DNA from: Natronospirillum operosum
GTDB lineage: Bacteria > Pseudomonadota > Gammaproteobacteria > Pseudomonadales > Natronospirillaceae
DNA: 64,000 bases
Direction: 5' to 3'
Assembly: GCF_004768465.1 (NCBI RefSeq)
Contig: NZ_SRMF01000002.1
Span: 101,606-165,605, forward strand
The notes below the pieces were generated by a model. It searched no databases. It saw nothing but the letters and a program-made list of their open reading frames with translations, and had not been told where the DNA came from. Below, piece after piece: positions 47,333 through 56,589 of this stretch. Both the position numbers and the translations under genes were made by a program. Numbering within the stretch: position 1 is the stretch's first letter; every line of letters starts with the position of its first letter.

Positions 47333-47674
47333 TCACTTGCAATAAAGTTCATACAGCGTGGCGATAACCGGTTCCACCTTGTCCGACTGCAGGCGGTAGT
47401 ACACCATCTGGGCATCCTTGCGGATAGCGACCAGATTCTGGTGCCGCAGCTTGGCCAGGTGCTGCGACAGCGCAGACTGGCTGAGCGGTACCCGGGCATT
47501 CAGCTCACTGACGGTTTTCTCGCCTTCCACCAGGCTGCAGAGAATCATCAAACGACACTCGTGGCCCAGCGCCTTCAGCAGGTTGGCGGCTTCTCTGGCA
47601 TTCGTTTCCATGGCGCCAAAGTCGGCATCCGCCGGAATGGATGGCGTCTCTTTTTTTTCTATTGTAGGAGTCAT
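47333..47674 (-). CDS. ArsR-family repressor of the BigR/SqrR/YgaV persulfide-sensing type
   Basis: This 113-residue winged-helix repressor has the ArsR core ALGHECRLMILCSL...SQSALSQHLAKLR. Cys46 in RLMILC and Cys112 near the C-terminus (LYELYC) occupy the two positions that form the persulfide-responsive pair in BigR, SqrR and YgaV. Cys40 is extra. The ATG at 47674 is used; a TTG one codon earlier is possible. No sulfide:quinone reductase or sulfur dioxygenase gene lies next to it here, so its target may be elsewhere or be itself. It is divergent from the RDD gene. Confidence 0.88.
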   Translation of the reverse strand: MTPTIEKKETPSIPADADFGAMETNAREAANLLKALGHECRLMILCSLVEGEKTVSELNARVPLSQSALSQHLAKLRHQNLVAIRKDAQMVYYRLQSDKVEPVIATLYELYCK

Positions 47675-47838
47675 CAACTACACCTTTGAGAGGACAACCT
47701 CCCGACACAAGGACGCTCCCGAGTATACATCAAGCACGCCTCTGCACAATTCCCCGCCACACCCGGGCTGCCGGTGTCAATTGCACCCGCGCGGCGATTG
47801 CGGCATCATCTGCCGCGTTGCCCGGAGCCCGCCAGCTT

Positions 47839-48312
47839 ATGACCACCCAATCCAGACACCGCCACGATGCCCCAGAACAGCCCTCACCAGCGCGCCTCCT
47901 GCCCCGGCGTCTCGCGGCGCTGGCCTATGACAGCCTGGTTGTAGGCGGCGGCCTGATGATTGCCACCTTTCCCTACCTCGGCCTGCTCTACTGGACCACA
48001 GGTGCCGAAGCGCCAGACGTCGGGGACCCTCTGTTTCGTATCTACTTGCTGGCGTTGCTGCTGGGCTATACCTGGCTGAGCTGGCGCAAGGGTGGGCAGA
48101 CCATCGGCATGAAAGCCTGGCGTCTGCGGGCAGAGACACTGGACGGCCATATCCTCGGCCACCGACAGGTATTGCTGCGTTTCTTCTCCGGCTTCCCGGC
48201 CATACTGCTGTTCGGGCTGGGCTATCTGTGGAGTTTCTGGTCGCCGCAACATCAGACCCTGCAGGAACAACTTTCCTACAGCCGCACAGTACTGCTGCCC
48301 AAACGCCGCTGA
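47839..48312 (+). CDS. RDD-family membrane protein
   Basis: This 157-residue inner-membrane protein starts with RLLPRRLAALAYDSLVV (the R-D-D-type Arg/Asp positions of the first helix) and has about three hydrophobic helices. WRKGGQTIGMKAWRLR is the typical second-part signature. RDD proteins are small and mostly uncharacterised, and some function in ion transport. The start at 47839 is chosen for the signature and GGAG upstream; the longer frame is non-coding. A GC-rich hairpin follows the stop. Confidence 0.88.
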   Translation: MTTQSRHRHDAPEQPSPARLLPRRLAALAYDSLVVGGGLMIATFPYLGLLYWTTGAEAPDVGDPLFRIYLLALLLGYTWLSWRKGGQTIGMKAWRLRAETLDGHILGHRQVLLRFFSGFPAILLFGLGYLWSFWSPQHQTLQEQLSYSRTVLLPKRR

Positions 48313-48323
48313 CACCTGATATC

Positions 48324-48352
48324 AAAGCGCGCAGCCACGAGTGCGCGCCTTT
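48324..48352 (+). terminator. Possible terminator after the RDD gene
   Basis: AAAGCGCGCA pairs with TGCGCGCCTTT around an 8-base loop, 12 bases after the RDD stop. There is no long T run, so efficiency is uncertain. Confidence 0.45.
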
Positions 48353-48430
48353 GACTTCTGTTGCCCCGCGCCCTATAAAGTCGGTTAGAAAACCAACAAT
48401 TCCCGCCCGTCTTTCAGAAGGAATGTCTGC

Positions 48431-50023
48431 ATGCCATTGACCGTTGCCATACCCAGGGAAACCCACAAGCTGGAGAAGCGTGTCGCCGCCACCCCGGACT
48501 CGGTGGGCAAGCTGATCAAACTCGGCTACCGGGTTATCGTGGAGTCACGCGCCGGCAGTCAGGCGAATTACAGCAATGATGCCTACAAGGAAGCCGGCGC
48601 CGAGGTGGTCAGCGCCGCCAGACTGTACCCCCAGGCCGACATCCTGCTCAAGGTCAACGGGCCGGAAAAACGGTCCGATCTGGACGACAAGAACGAACTC
48701 GATCTGCTGCGCAAGGACACCACCTTTATCAGTTTTCTGCAGCCGGCACTCAACGAGCCACTGCTCAAGCAGTTCGCCAAAAAGAAGATCAATGCCCTGG
48801 CCATTGACGCCGTGCCGCGCATTTCCCGCGCCCAGAAAATGGACGCCCTCAGCTCCATGGCCAACATTGCCGGCTATCGGGCTGTAGTCGAAGCCTCCAA
48901 TCTGTTCGGCCGCTTCTTTACCGGCCAGATTACTGCGGCAGGCAAGGTGCCGCCGGCCAAGGTACTGGTCATCGGCGCTGGTGTGGCCGGGCTGTCCGCC
49001 ATCGGTGCGGCCAAGTCAATGGGTGCCATCGTACGTGCCTTCGATACCCGGCCTGAGGTGAAGGATCAGGTCAAAAGCATGGGCGCCGAATTTCTCGAGC
49101 TCGACTACGAGGAAGATGGCAGTGGTACCGGTGGTTATGCGAAGGAGATGAGCAAGGCGTTCATCGAGGCGGAAATGGCGCTGTTCCGCGAGCAGGCCGC
49201 CGAGGTCGACATCATCATCACCACGGCCCTGATTCCCGGCAAGCCGGCGCCCAAGCTGATTCTGGAAGACATGGTCAAATCCATGCAGCAGGGCAGCGTG
49301 ATTGTCGACCTTGCAGCTGCCAATGGCGGCAACTGTGAGCTGGCCCAGGCTGACAAGGTGGTAACCAAACACGGCGTCAGCATTATCGGCTACACTAATC
49401 TGCCCAGCCGGCTGGCCACCCAGTCATCGCAGCTCTATGCCACCAACCTGGTACATCTGGTCGCTGAGCTGACGCCGGACAAGGACGGCGAACTGGTCAT
49501 CAACATGGACGATGAGGTGCAGCGCGGAGCCACCGTTGTGCACCAGGGCAAGGTCACCTGGCCACCGCCCAAGTCTGCCGAACCGTCTCCGCCACCAGCA
49601 CAGGCTGCCGAAAAACCTGCGGCCCGCGAGTCTGCGCCGGAAGCACCGTCGGTGAAGGCAAAACCGAAAAACCTGTTCAGCGGCAAGGCGCTGATCGGCT
49701 ACTGGGCTGTGGCCGGCACTCTGCTGCTACTGCTGGGTTCGGTGGCACCGGCAGACTTCGTGCACCACTTCTTCATCTTCATACTGTCGATCTTTGTCGG
49801 CTGGCAGTTGATCTGGAACGTCAAACACTCCCTGCATACGCCACTGATGAGTGTCACCAACGCCATCAGTTCCATTGTGATACTGGGTGCCCTGTTGCTG
49901 GTGGCGACACCGGACAGCACCCTGATCACGGTCATGGCCATGGTGGCGGTGTTCGTGACCAGCATCAATATATTTGGCGGCTTCTATGTGACCCATCGCA
50001 TGCTGCATATGTTCCGGAAATAA
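48431..50023 (+). CDS. pntA: NAD(P) transhydrogenase subunit alpha
   Basis: This is the alpha subunit of the proton-pumping transhydrogenase, which reduces NADP with NADH. The 530 residues contain the NAD-binding domain I (about 1-380; VIGAGVAGLSAIGA with the G182-G187 loop), a Pro/Ala-rich linker (about 380-410), and four C-terminal helices (about 418-525). The single-polypeptide alpha matches Escherichia coli PntA. pntB follows after 25 bases. AAGGA lies upstream of the start. Confidence 0.97.
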   Translation: MPLTVAIPRETHKLEKRVAATPDSVGKLIKLGYRVIVESRAGSQANYSNDAYKEAGAEVVSAARLYPQADILLKVNGPEKRSDLDDKNELDLLRKDTTFISFLQPALNEPLLKQFAKKKINALAIDAVPRISRAQKMDALSSMANIAGYRAVVEASNLFGRFFTGQITAAGKVPPAKVLVIGAGVAGLSAIGAAKSMGAIVRAFDTRPEVKDQVKSMGAEFLELDYEEDGSGTGGYAKEMSKAFIEAEMALFREQAAEVDIIITTALIPGKPAPKLILEDMVKSMQQGSVIVDLAAANGGNCELAQADKVVTKHGVSIIGYTNLPSRLATQSSQLYATNLVHLVAELTPDKDGELVINMDDEVQRGATVVHQGKVTWPPPKSAEPSPPPAQAAEKPAARESAPEAPSVKAKPKNLFSGKALIGYWAVAGTLLLLLGSVAPADFVHHFFIFILSIFVGWQLIWNVKHSLHTPLMSVTNAISSIVILGALLLVATPDSTLITVMAMVAVFVTSINIFGGFYVTHRMLHMFRK

Positions 50024-50048
50024 TGACAAGAATTAAGGGAGATCTCGT

Positions 50049-51440
50049 ATGACCGGCACCATTGCCATGGCGTATCTGTTCGCCGCCGTTATGTTCATTC
50101 TGGCCCTCGGGGGCCTCAGTTCGCAGGAAACCGCCCGTCGGGGCAACTGGTACGGCATCACCGGCATGGCGGTTGCCGTCGGTGCCACCCTTCTCAGTGC
50201 TACGGTGCAAAACTATCTGATGATAGGTATTGCGATGGCCGTAGGAGCTGTGATCGGCCTGTCGCTGGCCCACCGGGTACAGATGACGGCGATGCCGCAG
50301 TTGATTGCTCTGCTGCACAGCTTTGTGGGTCTGGCGGCCGTGCTGATCGGTTGGGGCACCTACCTCGACCCGGCGTACGATTACACCGGGGCTGATCGAG
50401 TCATTCTCAATACCGAGATCTATCTGGGTATCTTTATCGGGGCCATCACCATGACCGGCTCCTGGGTCGCCTGCGGCAAGTTGCACGGGATACTGTCCGG
50501 CAACCCACTGACGCTGCCCTTCCGCCACTGGATGAACCTGGCCGCCATCGTGGTCAGTGTGATTCTGCTGTTCGTGGTGGCCGGCAGCGACCCCAGCCCG
50601 GGCAATGCCACGCTGATCTTCATCATGACGATTATTGCCTGCCTGCTTGGCATTCACCTGATCGCCGCCATTGGCGGTGCTGATATGCCAGTGGTCGTGT
50701 CCATGCTCAACAGCTATTCGGGCTGGGCGGCGGCGGCGGCCGGGTTCATGTTGAACAATGACCTGCTGATTGTGGTGGGTGCCCTGGTGGGCTCCAGTGG
50801 TGCCATCCTCTCGTACATCATGTGCCGGGGCATGAACCGCTCCTTTATCAGCGTGATTGCCGGTGGTTTCGGTACCGACTCCAGCAGCGGCATCAGCAGT
50901 GACGAATATGGAGACGCCGTCGCCACCACGGCCGAAGACCTGGCCGATGCGCTGAGTGAAGCCCAGAGCATCGTTATTGTCCCGGGTTACGGCATGGCCG
51001 TGGCCAATGCCCAGATCGCCGTCAGTGAACTGACCGACGAGCTGCGCAAAACCGGCAAACAGGTTCGCTTCGCCATTCACCCGGTAGCCGGACGGCTGCC
51101 CGGACACATGAATGTGCTGCTGGCGGAAGCCAATGTGCCCTATGACATAGTGCTGGAGATGGACGAGATCAATGACGACTTCCCGGAGACGGACGTGGTC
51201 ATCGTGATCGGGGCCAACGACATCGTCAATCCGGATGCGCAGGAAAAACCCAACAGCCCCATCGCCGGTATGCCGGTGCTGGAAGTCTGGAAGGCGAAGC
51301 AGTGCGTGATCCTGAAACGCAGCATGGCGACCGGCTATGCCGGAGTACAGAACCCGCTGTTCTACAAGGACAGTGCGCGCATGCTGTTCGGTGATGCCAA
51401 GGACAGCGTGCAGAAGCTGATTCAGGCCTTCAAGGCCTGA
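50049..51440 (+). CDS. pntB: NAD(P) transhydrogenase subunit beta
   Basis: The 463-residue beta subunit has nine or so membrane helices (about 1-260) and the NADP-binding domain III (about 290-463; [33 protein letters not shown], and the C-terminal [14 protein letters not shown]). It pairs with pntA in the inner membrane. Its stop overlaps that of the convergent MFS gene by 11 bases, and no terminator is visible between them. Confidence 0.97.
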   Translation: MTGTIAMAYLFAAVMFILALGGLSSQETARRGNWYGITGMAVAVGATLLSATVQNYLMIGIAMAVGAVIGLSLAHRVQMTAMPQLIALLHSFVGLAAVLIGWGTYLDPAYDYTGADRVILNTEIYLGIFIGAITMTGSWVACGKLHGILSGNPLTLPFRHWMNLAAIVVSVILLFVVAGSDPSPGNATLIFIMTIIACLLGIHLIAAIGGADMPVVVSMLNSYSGWAAAAAGFMLNNDLLIVVGALVGSSGAILSYIMCRGMNRSFISVIAGGFGTDSSSGISSDEYGDAVATTAEDLADALSEAQSIVIVPGYGMAVANAQIAVSELTDELRKTGKQVRFAIHPVAGRLPGHMNVLLAEANVPYDIVLEMDEINDDFPETDVVIVIGANDIVNPDAQEKPNSPIAGMPVLEVWKAKQCVILKRSMATGYAGVQNPLFYKDSARMLFGDAKDSVQKLIQAFKA

Positions 51441-52743
51441 GGGTTTCCGCGCCCGTTTCTGTGGTCTCTGGCTCCGGTGGCAGGTCGTCTTCGGCCTCCA
51501 CCGGAACCTGTTCCTCGCTGTGTTCCGGTGCATCCGGCATCATTTCCAGCGCCTGCGGTGTAGAGCGCAGCATGGGTGAGAAATGACCCAGATCGTCCAC
51601 CGGCACTTCCTCGGCGCGACGACGCACAGACGCGGTCAGAATTACCATCATGATCAGCAGGCAGGCGGCAAAATAGGCCGGCAGCGCATCACGCCCCAGA
51701 GCCTCCATCAGCGCCCCGGCCACGGTCGGGCCTATGGCAGCACCGATACCAAACGCCATCAGGGCAGCACTGGATCCGCTGACAATATGTTCGGTGTCGA
51801 CCCGGTCGACCATATAGGCAACAGCGATCGGGTACAGCGCGAACACCATGGCACCCCATACCGCAATCAGGCCCCAACTGAATACAGAGTCTTCAAACAC
51901 AGTCAGGAACAGCGATACCACTATGGCCACGGCCATCACCGAGGCCAGTACCCGCCGGCGGTCATGGCGGTCGGAATAGTAGCCGATGGGCAACTGACCT
52001 ATGGCACCCCCCAGTATGGCAGCACTCATCAGCATACCGATGCCCCCGGATGACAACCCCATCATGCTGCCATAGAGGGGCATCAGACCCCAGAAGGCGC
52101 CCAGCACCAGGCCGGAAAACAGGGAAGTGGTCAGGGCCAGAGGCGCCAGCTTCCAGATGATCCGCAGGTCCAGCCGCGGCATGGAGAGCGTGTCCGGCTG
52201 TGGCAGGCGGGTCAGTGTTACGGGTGTCAGCGCCAGGCAAAGCAGGATGCCGCCCAGAACGAACAGGGTGAAGGTGGCGGGAGAATCAAGGCGCAGCAGT
52301 TGCTGGGCAGCGGCAATGGCGCCCAGGCTGACCATGGTATAGAGCGCAAAAACCATACCCCGGCGCTCCGGAGGTACGGCAGCATTCAGCCAGCTTTCGA
52401 TCACCGCATAGAGAGCTACCAGCGTGATCCCGTACAGGACCCGCAGCCCCAGCCAGACCCAGGGGCTGTCGCTGAGGGCCAGGGCCAGAGCAGCCACTGC
52501 CGCCAGCGCCGACATGAAGGCGAAGGTGCGGATATGGCCAACGCGGCGTATGACCGGCACCACCAGAAAGATACCCAGCAGAAAACCGACGAAATAACCG
52601 GAACTCAGCACCCCCAGCAGGGTAGTGCTGAACCCCCGGGCCTCTCCGGCCAGGGTCACCAGCGTATTCAGCAGGCCATTGCCCAGCAACAACAGTGTAA
52701 TGCCCGCGAACAGCGCCGCGAGCGCACGCAAATGAACACGCAT
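51430..52743 (-). CDS. MFS transporter
   Basis: The 437-residue inner-membrane carrier has about twelve helices and a long acidic C-terminal tail ([13 protein letters not shown] ... [15 protein letters not shown]). Its pattern ([44 protein letters not shown]) resembles the YcaD-like subgroup. The start at 52743 is supported by AGGG 9 bases upstream; 22 further upstream codons are not convincing. The substrate is unknown. Confidence 0.9.
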   Translation of the reverse strand: MRVHLRALAALFAGITLLLLGNGLLNTLVTLAGEARGFSTTLLGVLSSGYFVGFLLGIFLVVPVIRRVGHIRTFAFMSALAAVAALALALSDSPWVWLGLRVLYGITLVALYAVIESWLNAAVPPERRGMVFALYTMVSLGAIAAAQQLLRLDSPATFTLFVLGGILLCLALTPVTLTRLPQPDTLSMPRLDLRIIWKLAPLALTTSLFSGLVLGAFWGLMPLYGSMMGLSSGGIGMLMSAAILGGAIGQLPIGYYSDRHDRRRVLASVMAVAIVVSLFLTVFEDSVFSWGLIAVWGAMVFALYPIAVAYMVDRVDTEHIVSGSSAALMAFGIGAAIGPTVAGALMEALGRDALPAYFAACLLIMMVILTASVRRRAEEVPVDDLGHFSPMLRSTPQALEMMPDAPEHSEEQVPVEAEDDLPPEPETTETGAETLRP

Positions 52744-52906
52744 GATCGTCCCTGCCGTAAAGACCAATGCAGATGGTCCGGCACACGGCTCTGCCATCAA
52801 CGCCGCCATGGTACTGCGTCCCTGTTGTATACCTCAAGAGCCCGGTGTAAAGCAGGCCTATTGATGACCTGACGCCATGACTGCACACACCGAATGTCAT
52901 CAGGGC

Positions 52907-52934
52907 TTGCGCTTGGCACAAAGGCCCGCATAAT
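52907..52934 (+). promoter_or_regulatory. Sigma70 promoter upstream of the 49-aa ORF
   Basis: TTGCGC (52907-52912) and CATAAT (52929-52934) are spaced by 16 bases. Transcription would begin about 52941, giving a 30-base leader before the small gene's ATG. This divergent gap (52744-52971) shows no other feature. Confidence 0.6.
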
Positions 52935-52971
52935 CGAGGCACTGTTTCAAAGACCCGGAGATCATTCAGCC

Positions 52972-53121
52972 ATGGCCAAGGCCCTACCCAAACTGTTGAC
53001 CCGTCGCCAGGAGTCACATCGTCTGATCAGCTGGCTGGCACGCCTGCAGGTGCGCCATGAGGCCTGGAAGGATGCACGGGCGGTCAACAAGGCGCTCAAG
53101 CGGGCCCGCAAGGCACATTGA
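52972..53121 (+). CDS. 49-aa basic protein of unknown function
   Basis: A short frame codes for a strongly basic, helical peptide (MAKALPKLLTRRQESHRL... AVNKALKRARKAH). Upstream is a good sigma70 promoter, and GGAG lies about 13 bases before ATG, which is long. It ends 16 bases before the stop of the convergent gene. Such Arg/Lys-rich small proteins can be nucleic-acid binding, but I recognise no family. A longer frame to 52894 would cover the promoter and is less likely. Confidence 0.55.
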   Translation: MAKALPKLLTRRQESHRLISWLARLQVRHEAWKDARAVNKALKRARKAH

Positions 53122-53137
53122 GCCAGCCTCTCACCGG

Positions 53138-55108
53138 CTACCAATAGGTACCGAGGGAGAGGCGCGCTTCCTGCGTATCCCAGTGCTGCCAACGCAGCCT
53201 GACATCCCAGCGCTGGCTGCTGCCGACGCGCATACCGGCATCCAGCAACCAGTCTCCCGAATCCGCTGCCTGTGCGACCGGCCAGCGATAGGCCGCCGAC
53301 AACCCGCTACTGAAACCGATACCCCAGTGATTGATCAGACCGGTGCGCGGCGTGAGCGAGAGCACACCGTCCGTTTCCGAGTCCAGGCGCCCTTCCAGCA
53401 GCCCATAGGCGGCCCAGTTGCCGGGGCGGCCCAGCGCCATGCCGGGTCCGCCTTCCGCAAACCAGGCCCCACAGTCGGTACAGGCCAGGCCGGTCTGTTC
53501 ATAGCCCGCCCGCAGGCGCCCGGACCAGGCACGGGTACCGGGCAGCCCGGTGGCGGGAACATTGAGCGCAGTGACACTGACCAGATCAAGGCTGCGCAGC
53601 TGCACTGTGTCCTCGAACGCTGTCACCTTCACGTCCAGCATGCTCAGTTCGGAAAATTCGGGACGCGCAACCGGCCTTGCCAGCAGGTCATAATAGGACA
53701 GACGGAAACGGGCCATGGCCCCAGGACCCTGTTCCTGATTCCACAGCCCGGAAGTTTCCAGCAGGGTCGGATAGTTGGCCCTGTGCACCGGCGCCGGCGC
53801 GCCCGGCACCGCCCGCGCTTCACCATTGACCTGCACCGACAGCGGCTGCGCCGGCGCCGCTCGGGAGGGCAAGGCGGCACGTCGGGCCATCAGCTCGGTC
53901 AGGCCGGGTGCACCGTTCCAGGCCAGTGGGTACTCGGTCTGGATGGAACTGTAGGCCAGCAGCACATCCAGCAGCGCCGCTTCGTCGGCGTCCGACAGGG
54001 CCGCCTCACTGATCAATGTCAGGTCCGGCTCAGCCAGCCAGCGCTGCGCCAGAGTCCGCTGCGCCGGATTCAGGTTGGCCCAGTCCGCAGCCAGTTCGGA
54101 CTCGCGCGAAGGGTAATAGATCACGGATTCGACCAGGTCGCGACCGTTCAGTTGAGTGCCCGCCAGGTGATTGAATATATCGTGCGGCATGGTCCAGGGC
54201 TTGATCCGGTTGTCGAGTGACTGTCCTTCCGGCAGCACCAGATTGATCACGGCCGCTGTGCGATAGGCACAGTTGGAGCCGGTAAAATAGTAGGTGAATT
54301 CCTTGCCCAGCAACTCCCAGGTGTGCGCCACAATCAGCGCCGCCTGCTCGGGCTCGAGATCCAGTCGGTATTCCCACAGGTCGCGCTGCTGGTACTCGCC
54401 ATAAAGCACCGAGTTCTGATGAAAGCGGGCATGCGAGAAGACCGCCTGATACCCGCCCAGCATGCCTCGGCCGATAAACATCAGCGGGCTCTCCCCTGAG
54501 GGCAGATCCACACCAAAATTGACGCTGGTGGCCAACAGATTCTGCCTGTTACCGCCCGGGTCGGGAGAGTAGCCACGTTCGTTCAGCTTGAGCAGCACAT
54601 GGCCGTAAAGCGACGAAGGATTGCGCAGATAGCCGTCGGCGGAGATCAGGCTGATGGAGGTAATCTCGCTGCCACCCTCGCCGCGCCAGTTGCCATAGCC
54701 AATGCACTCGGGGGTCGGCAGACCAGTTACCTGCGGCAACTCCTGCTGCAACCAGAGCAACCGCGCGGGGAAACGACACTGCGCGTGCGACTCGTCCAGA
54801 CCGTTGACCGGTTCGAACATGGCTTCGATGGTGGCCTGCAGCTCCGCCTGCGAGCTGTTTGCGCCATCGGGGTGCAGAAAAAATTCAGGGGAATGGATGT
54901 CACTGCGGACCGAACCGGCAAGCCGGGGGGAATAATGTACCAGTTGATGCCAGCGCGGCCGCTCGTGCAGGGCGCTCGCCTCTGCTGCCGCCTGCCAGAC
55001 TTCAGAATCGACCGCACTGCCGGTGGCCTGCGCCAGCACGACGCCGGGCCAGCACGCGATCAAACCCAGGCCGCCGATCAACAGCCGCACAGGGTCAGCT
55101 TTTTTCAT
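53138..55108 (-). CDS. DUF4105-type exported protein (Lnb N-terminal periplasmic domain-like)
   Basis: This 656-residue exported protein has a signal peptide (MKKADPVRLLIGGLGLIACWPGVVLA) and a central domain containing SLYGHVLLKLNE, HARFHQNSVLYGEYQQRDLWEYRLDLEPEQ and FTGSNCAYRTAAVINLVLPE, as in the DUF4105/Lnb periplasmic family. The C-terminal 200 residues are rich in aromatic beta-strand-like pattern. The start at 55108 overlaps the upstream stop (ATGA); an ATG at 55126 with GGGGAG is an alternative. DUF4105 proteins are poorly characterised envelope proteins. Confidence 0.8.
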   Translation of the reverse strand: MKKADPVRLLIGGLGLIACWPGVVLAQATGSAVDSEVWQAAAEASALHERPRWHQLVHYSPRLAGSVRSDIHSPEFFLHPDGANSSQAELQATIEAMFEPVNGLDESHAQCRFPARLLWLQQELPQVTGLPTPECIGYGNWRGEGGSEITSISLISADGYLRNPSSLYGHVLLKLNERGYSPDPGGNRQNLLATSVNFGVDLPSGESPLMFIGRGMLGGYQAVFSHARFHQNSVLYGEYQQRDLWEYRLDLEPEQAALIVAHTWELLGKEFTYYFTGSNCAYRTAAVINLVLPEGQSLDNRIKPWTMPHDIFNHLAGTQLNGRDLVESVIYYPSRESELAADWANLNPAQRTLAQRWLAEPDLTLISEAALSDADEAALLDVLLAYSSIQTEYPLAWNGAPGLTELMARRAALPSRAAPAQPLSVQVNGEARAVPGAPAPVHRANYPTLLETSGLWNQEQGPGAMARFRLSYYDLLARPVARPEFSELSMLDVKVTAFEDTVQLRSLDLVSVTALNVPATGLPGTRAWSGRLRAGYEQTGLACTDCGAWFAEGGPGMALGRPGNWAAYGLLEGRLDSETDGVLSLTPRTGLINHWGIGFSSGLSAAYRWPVAQAADSGDWLLDAGMRVGSSQRWDVRLRWQHWDTQEARLSLGTYW

Positions 55109-55587
55109 CCTTGAACACAGGGCCATGCATCAGTCTCCCCGGACAACAACGCCAGATACCAGAGCGTCATCTCCTGTCTTCCGTTGGCCGTGACGTCCCC
55201 CAGTTCGGCGGCAAAACGCGCCCGCGCTGCGCCGAGCAGATCCTGACGCCCTGTTCCCGGACAGCGCAGTTGCTGCAGTACGCTGTCGGTATAGGGTCCG
55301 CCGCCGCGCAGAAGTTCGTACTCCAGTTGTGGCAGAGTTTCAGCGATCAGAAACAGACCGCGCGCCCTGAAATCACCACAGCGGGCATCAGGCATGCCGA
55401 AGGAGGCTATATCAATGCTCATGAAGCCCCAGTCAATGCGGGATGCCGGGTAGCCCAGCTCGGTATGTCGATAGACAGCGCCATCAATGCCGCACTCGGC
55501 CATCAGATGTGCTGGCGTGGCCTGAACATTCTGCGCCTGGCCCGGTATCGCAAGCAATAGCAGGAGAACTGACAGTACTGACTTCAT
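55105..55587 (-). CDS. Exported protein of unknown function
   Basis: The 160-residue protein has a signal peptide (MKSVLSVLLLLLAIPGQAQ) and about four cysteines in the mature part (ECGID, ARCGDF, QLRCPG, WPCVQG), probably disulfide-bonded. A GTG three codons upstream is an alternative start. No family is recognised. It shares an ATGA junction with the DUF4105 gene and is probably its operon partner. Confidence 0.75.
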   Translation of the reverse strand: MKSVLSVLLLLLAIPGQAQNVQATPAHLMAECGIDGAVYRHTELGYPASRIDWGFMSIDIASFGMPDARCGDFRARGLFLIAETLPQLEYELLRGGGPYTDSVLQQLRCPGTGRQDLLGAARARFAAELGDVTANGRQEMTLWYLALLSGETDAWPCVQG

Positions 55588-55677
55588 CGCCTTCACGCCC
55601 CAGTGCGATCATGAACTTGCTGGCCTGGATAATACTCCGCTACTGTAACCTGTCTGTAAAGTGAGGGACAAACAAAA

Positions 55678-55696
55678 AGCCCCGCAATGCGGGGCT
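55678..55696 (-). terminator. Rho-independent terminator for the 47-aa lipoprotein gene
   Basis: AGCCCCGC pairs with GCGGGGCT around a 3-base loop. Read on the minus strand, it is followed by TTTTTGTTT. It lies about 78 bases after the small lipoprotein stop. Confidence 0.85.
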
Positions 55697-55773
55697 CAAA
55701 AAGGGTACTGCTTCAGCTTGGCTGAGACACTGCCGACTGCAGCAGCCGGTCAGTGCCTTGCGCATGGTGGTGC

Positions 55774-55917
55774 TTACCAGTCGTTACCACCACCCATGCC
55801 GTCATCCTGCTGCATGCCTTCGTCTGCAGGCAGGTCTTCGAACTCACCCGGATCGCCACAAGCGACCAGTACCAGCGCAAAGGACAGTGCCATCAGTGTG
55901 CTCATCAGCGTTTTCAT
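55774..55917 (-). CDS. 47-aa lipoprotein of unknown function
   Basis: A 48-codon frame with ATG at 55915-55917 and stop at 55774-55776 encodes a lipoprotein signal peptide (MKTLMSTLMALSFALVLVAC; lipobox LVAC, Cys20) and a 27-residue acidic mature part (GDPGEFEDLPADEG, ending GGGNDW). AGGGGG lies 7 bases before the start. A strong terminator follows. It is too short for default gene callers, but signal, ribosome site and terminator agree. Confidence 0.75.
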   Translation of the reverse strand: MKTLMSTLMALSFALVLVACGDPGEFEDLPADEGMQQDDGMGGGNDW

Positions 55918-55994
55918 GGTTTCCCCCTTTTAGGTCCTGTGGACCTTCTCAACAAATTGTTAATCAAACTCGATTTCAAACTGTTCTGATTCGA

Positions 55995-56017
55995 AGGGCA
56001 GTCTCGAAGACCGCCCT
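55995..56017 (-). terminator. Hairpin after the DUF4168 gene
   Basis: AGGGCAGTC and GACCGCCCT pair around TCGAA with one mismatch on this strand and a G-U on the minus-strand RNA. It lies 15 bases after the DUF4168 stop, with no T run, so weak termination or RNA stabilisation is possible. Confidence 0.45.
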
Positions 56018-56031
56018 CCCGATCAAAATTT

Positions 56032-56391
56032 TCAGTTCATCATGCTCTGTACACGCTCACGAAGCTCTTCATCCGTTTCCAGCGCTACAGCGATGTTGTT
56101 GTAAGTAGCAACATCCAGACCGGTATCTTCTACCGCTTCAACCATCATCTGGCTGGCTTCCTGCTGCAACTGAGCAGCTTCGTCCGGATCATCGACCCCT
56201 TCCAGGCGCGAAGAATAATCTGCCGTGATTTCCTGAATATCGGTCTGCACGTCGACAAAACGTTCCAGATCCGTATCGGAAATATCTGCCTCGCCTGGCA
56301 TATCAGTCATGGTGTCTTCTTGCGCGCCAGCAAAGGCCGCAATACCCAGGGACATCATCAGGGCGGCCAGCAATGCAGAAATACGCGTCAT
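56032..56391 (-). CDS. DUF4168-type exported protein
   Basis: This 119-residue exported protein has a signal peptide (about 1-23, cleaved near AGA-QE). The mature part is acidic and helical, ending in VATYNNIAVALETDEELRERVQ, the DUF4168 signature. Family members are small periplasmic proteins without a known function. It is divergent from the sensor kinase at 56590, sharing an AT-rich 198-bp gap. Confidence 0.85.
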   Translation of the reverse strand: MTRISALLAALMMSLGIAAFAGAQEDTMTDMPGEADISDTDLERFVDVQTDIQEITADYSSRLEGVDDPDEAAQLQQEASQMMVEAVEDTGLDVATYNNIAVALETDEELRERVQSMMN

Positions 56392-56529
56392 GTTTCACCT
56401 CTTCGCTTTTTCATGAATTCACGCTGACTACTGCATTGGCCGTGCCAGTCTGACATTAAAATCTATAACTCATTGTTTTATAAACGAATTTATTTATTTT
56501 CCCGGAAAAACCCGCACCCTGAGCACTGT

Positions 56530-56558
56530 TTGACACCCTCAAAAACATGTGCCACATT
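56530..56558 (+). promoter_or_regulatory. Possible promoter of the second kinase-regulator operon
   Basis: TTGACA (56530-56535) and CACATT (56553-56558) are 17 bases apart. The -10 is weak and is overlapped by one of two ATGTGCCAC direct repeats (56547-56555, 56564-56572), a possible regulator site. Transcription would start about 25 bases before the GTG. Confidence 0.45.
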
Positions 56559-56589
56559 GACTCATGTGCCACCTGAACGAGGTCTCCCT

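Noticed and set aside
49965-51533. 522-codon frame antisense to pntB
   Set aside because: The His/Gly/Gln-rich composition is typical of the reverse complement of a membrane protein gene; pntB is certain.
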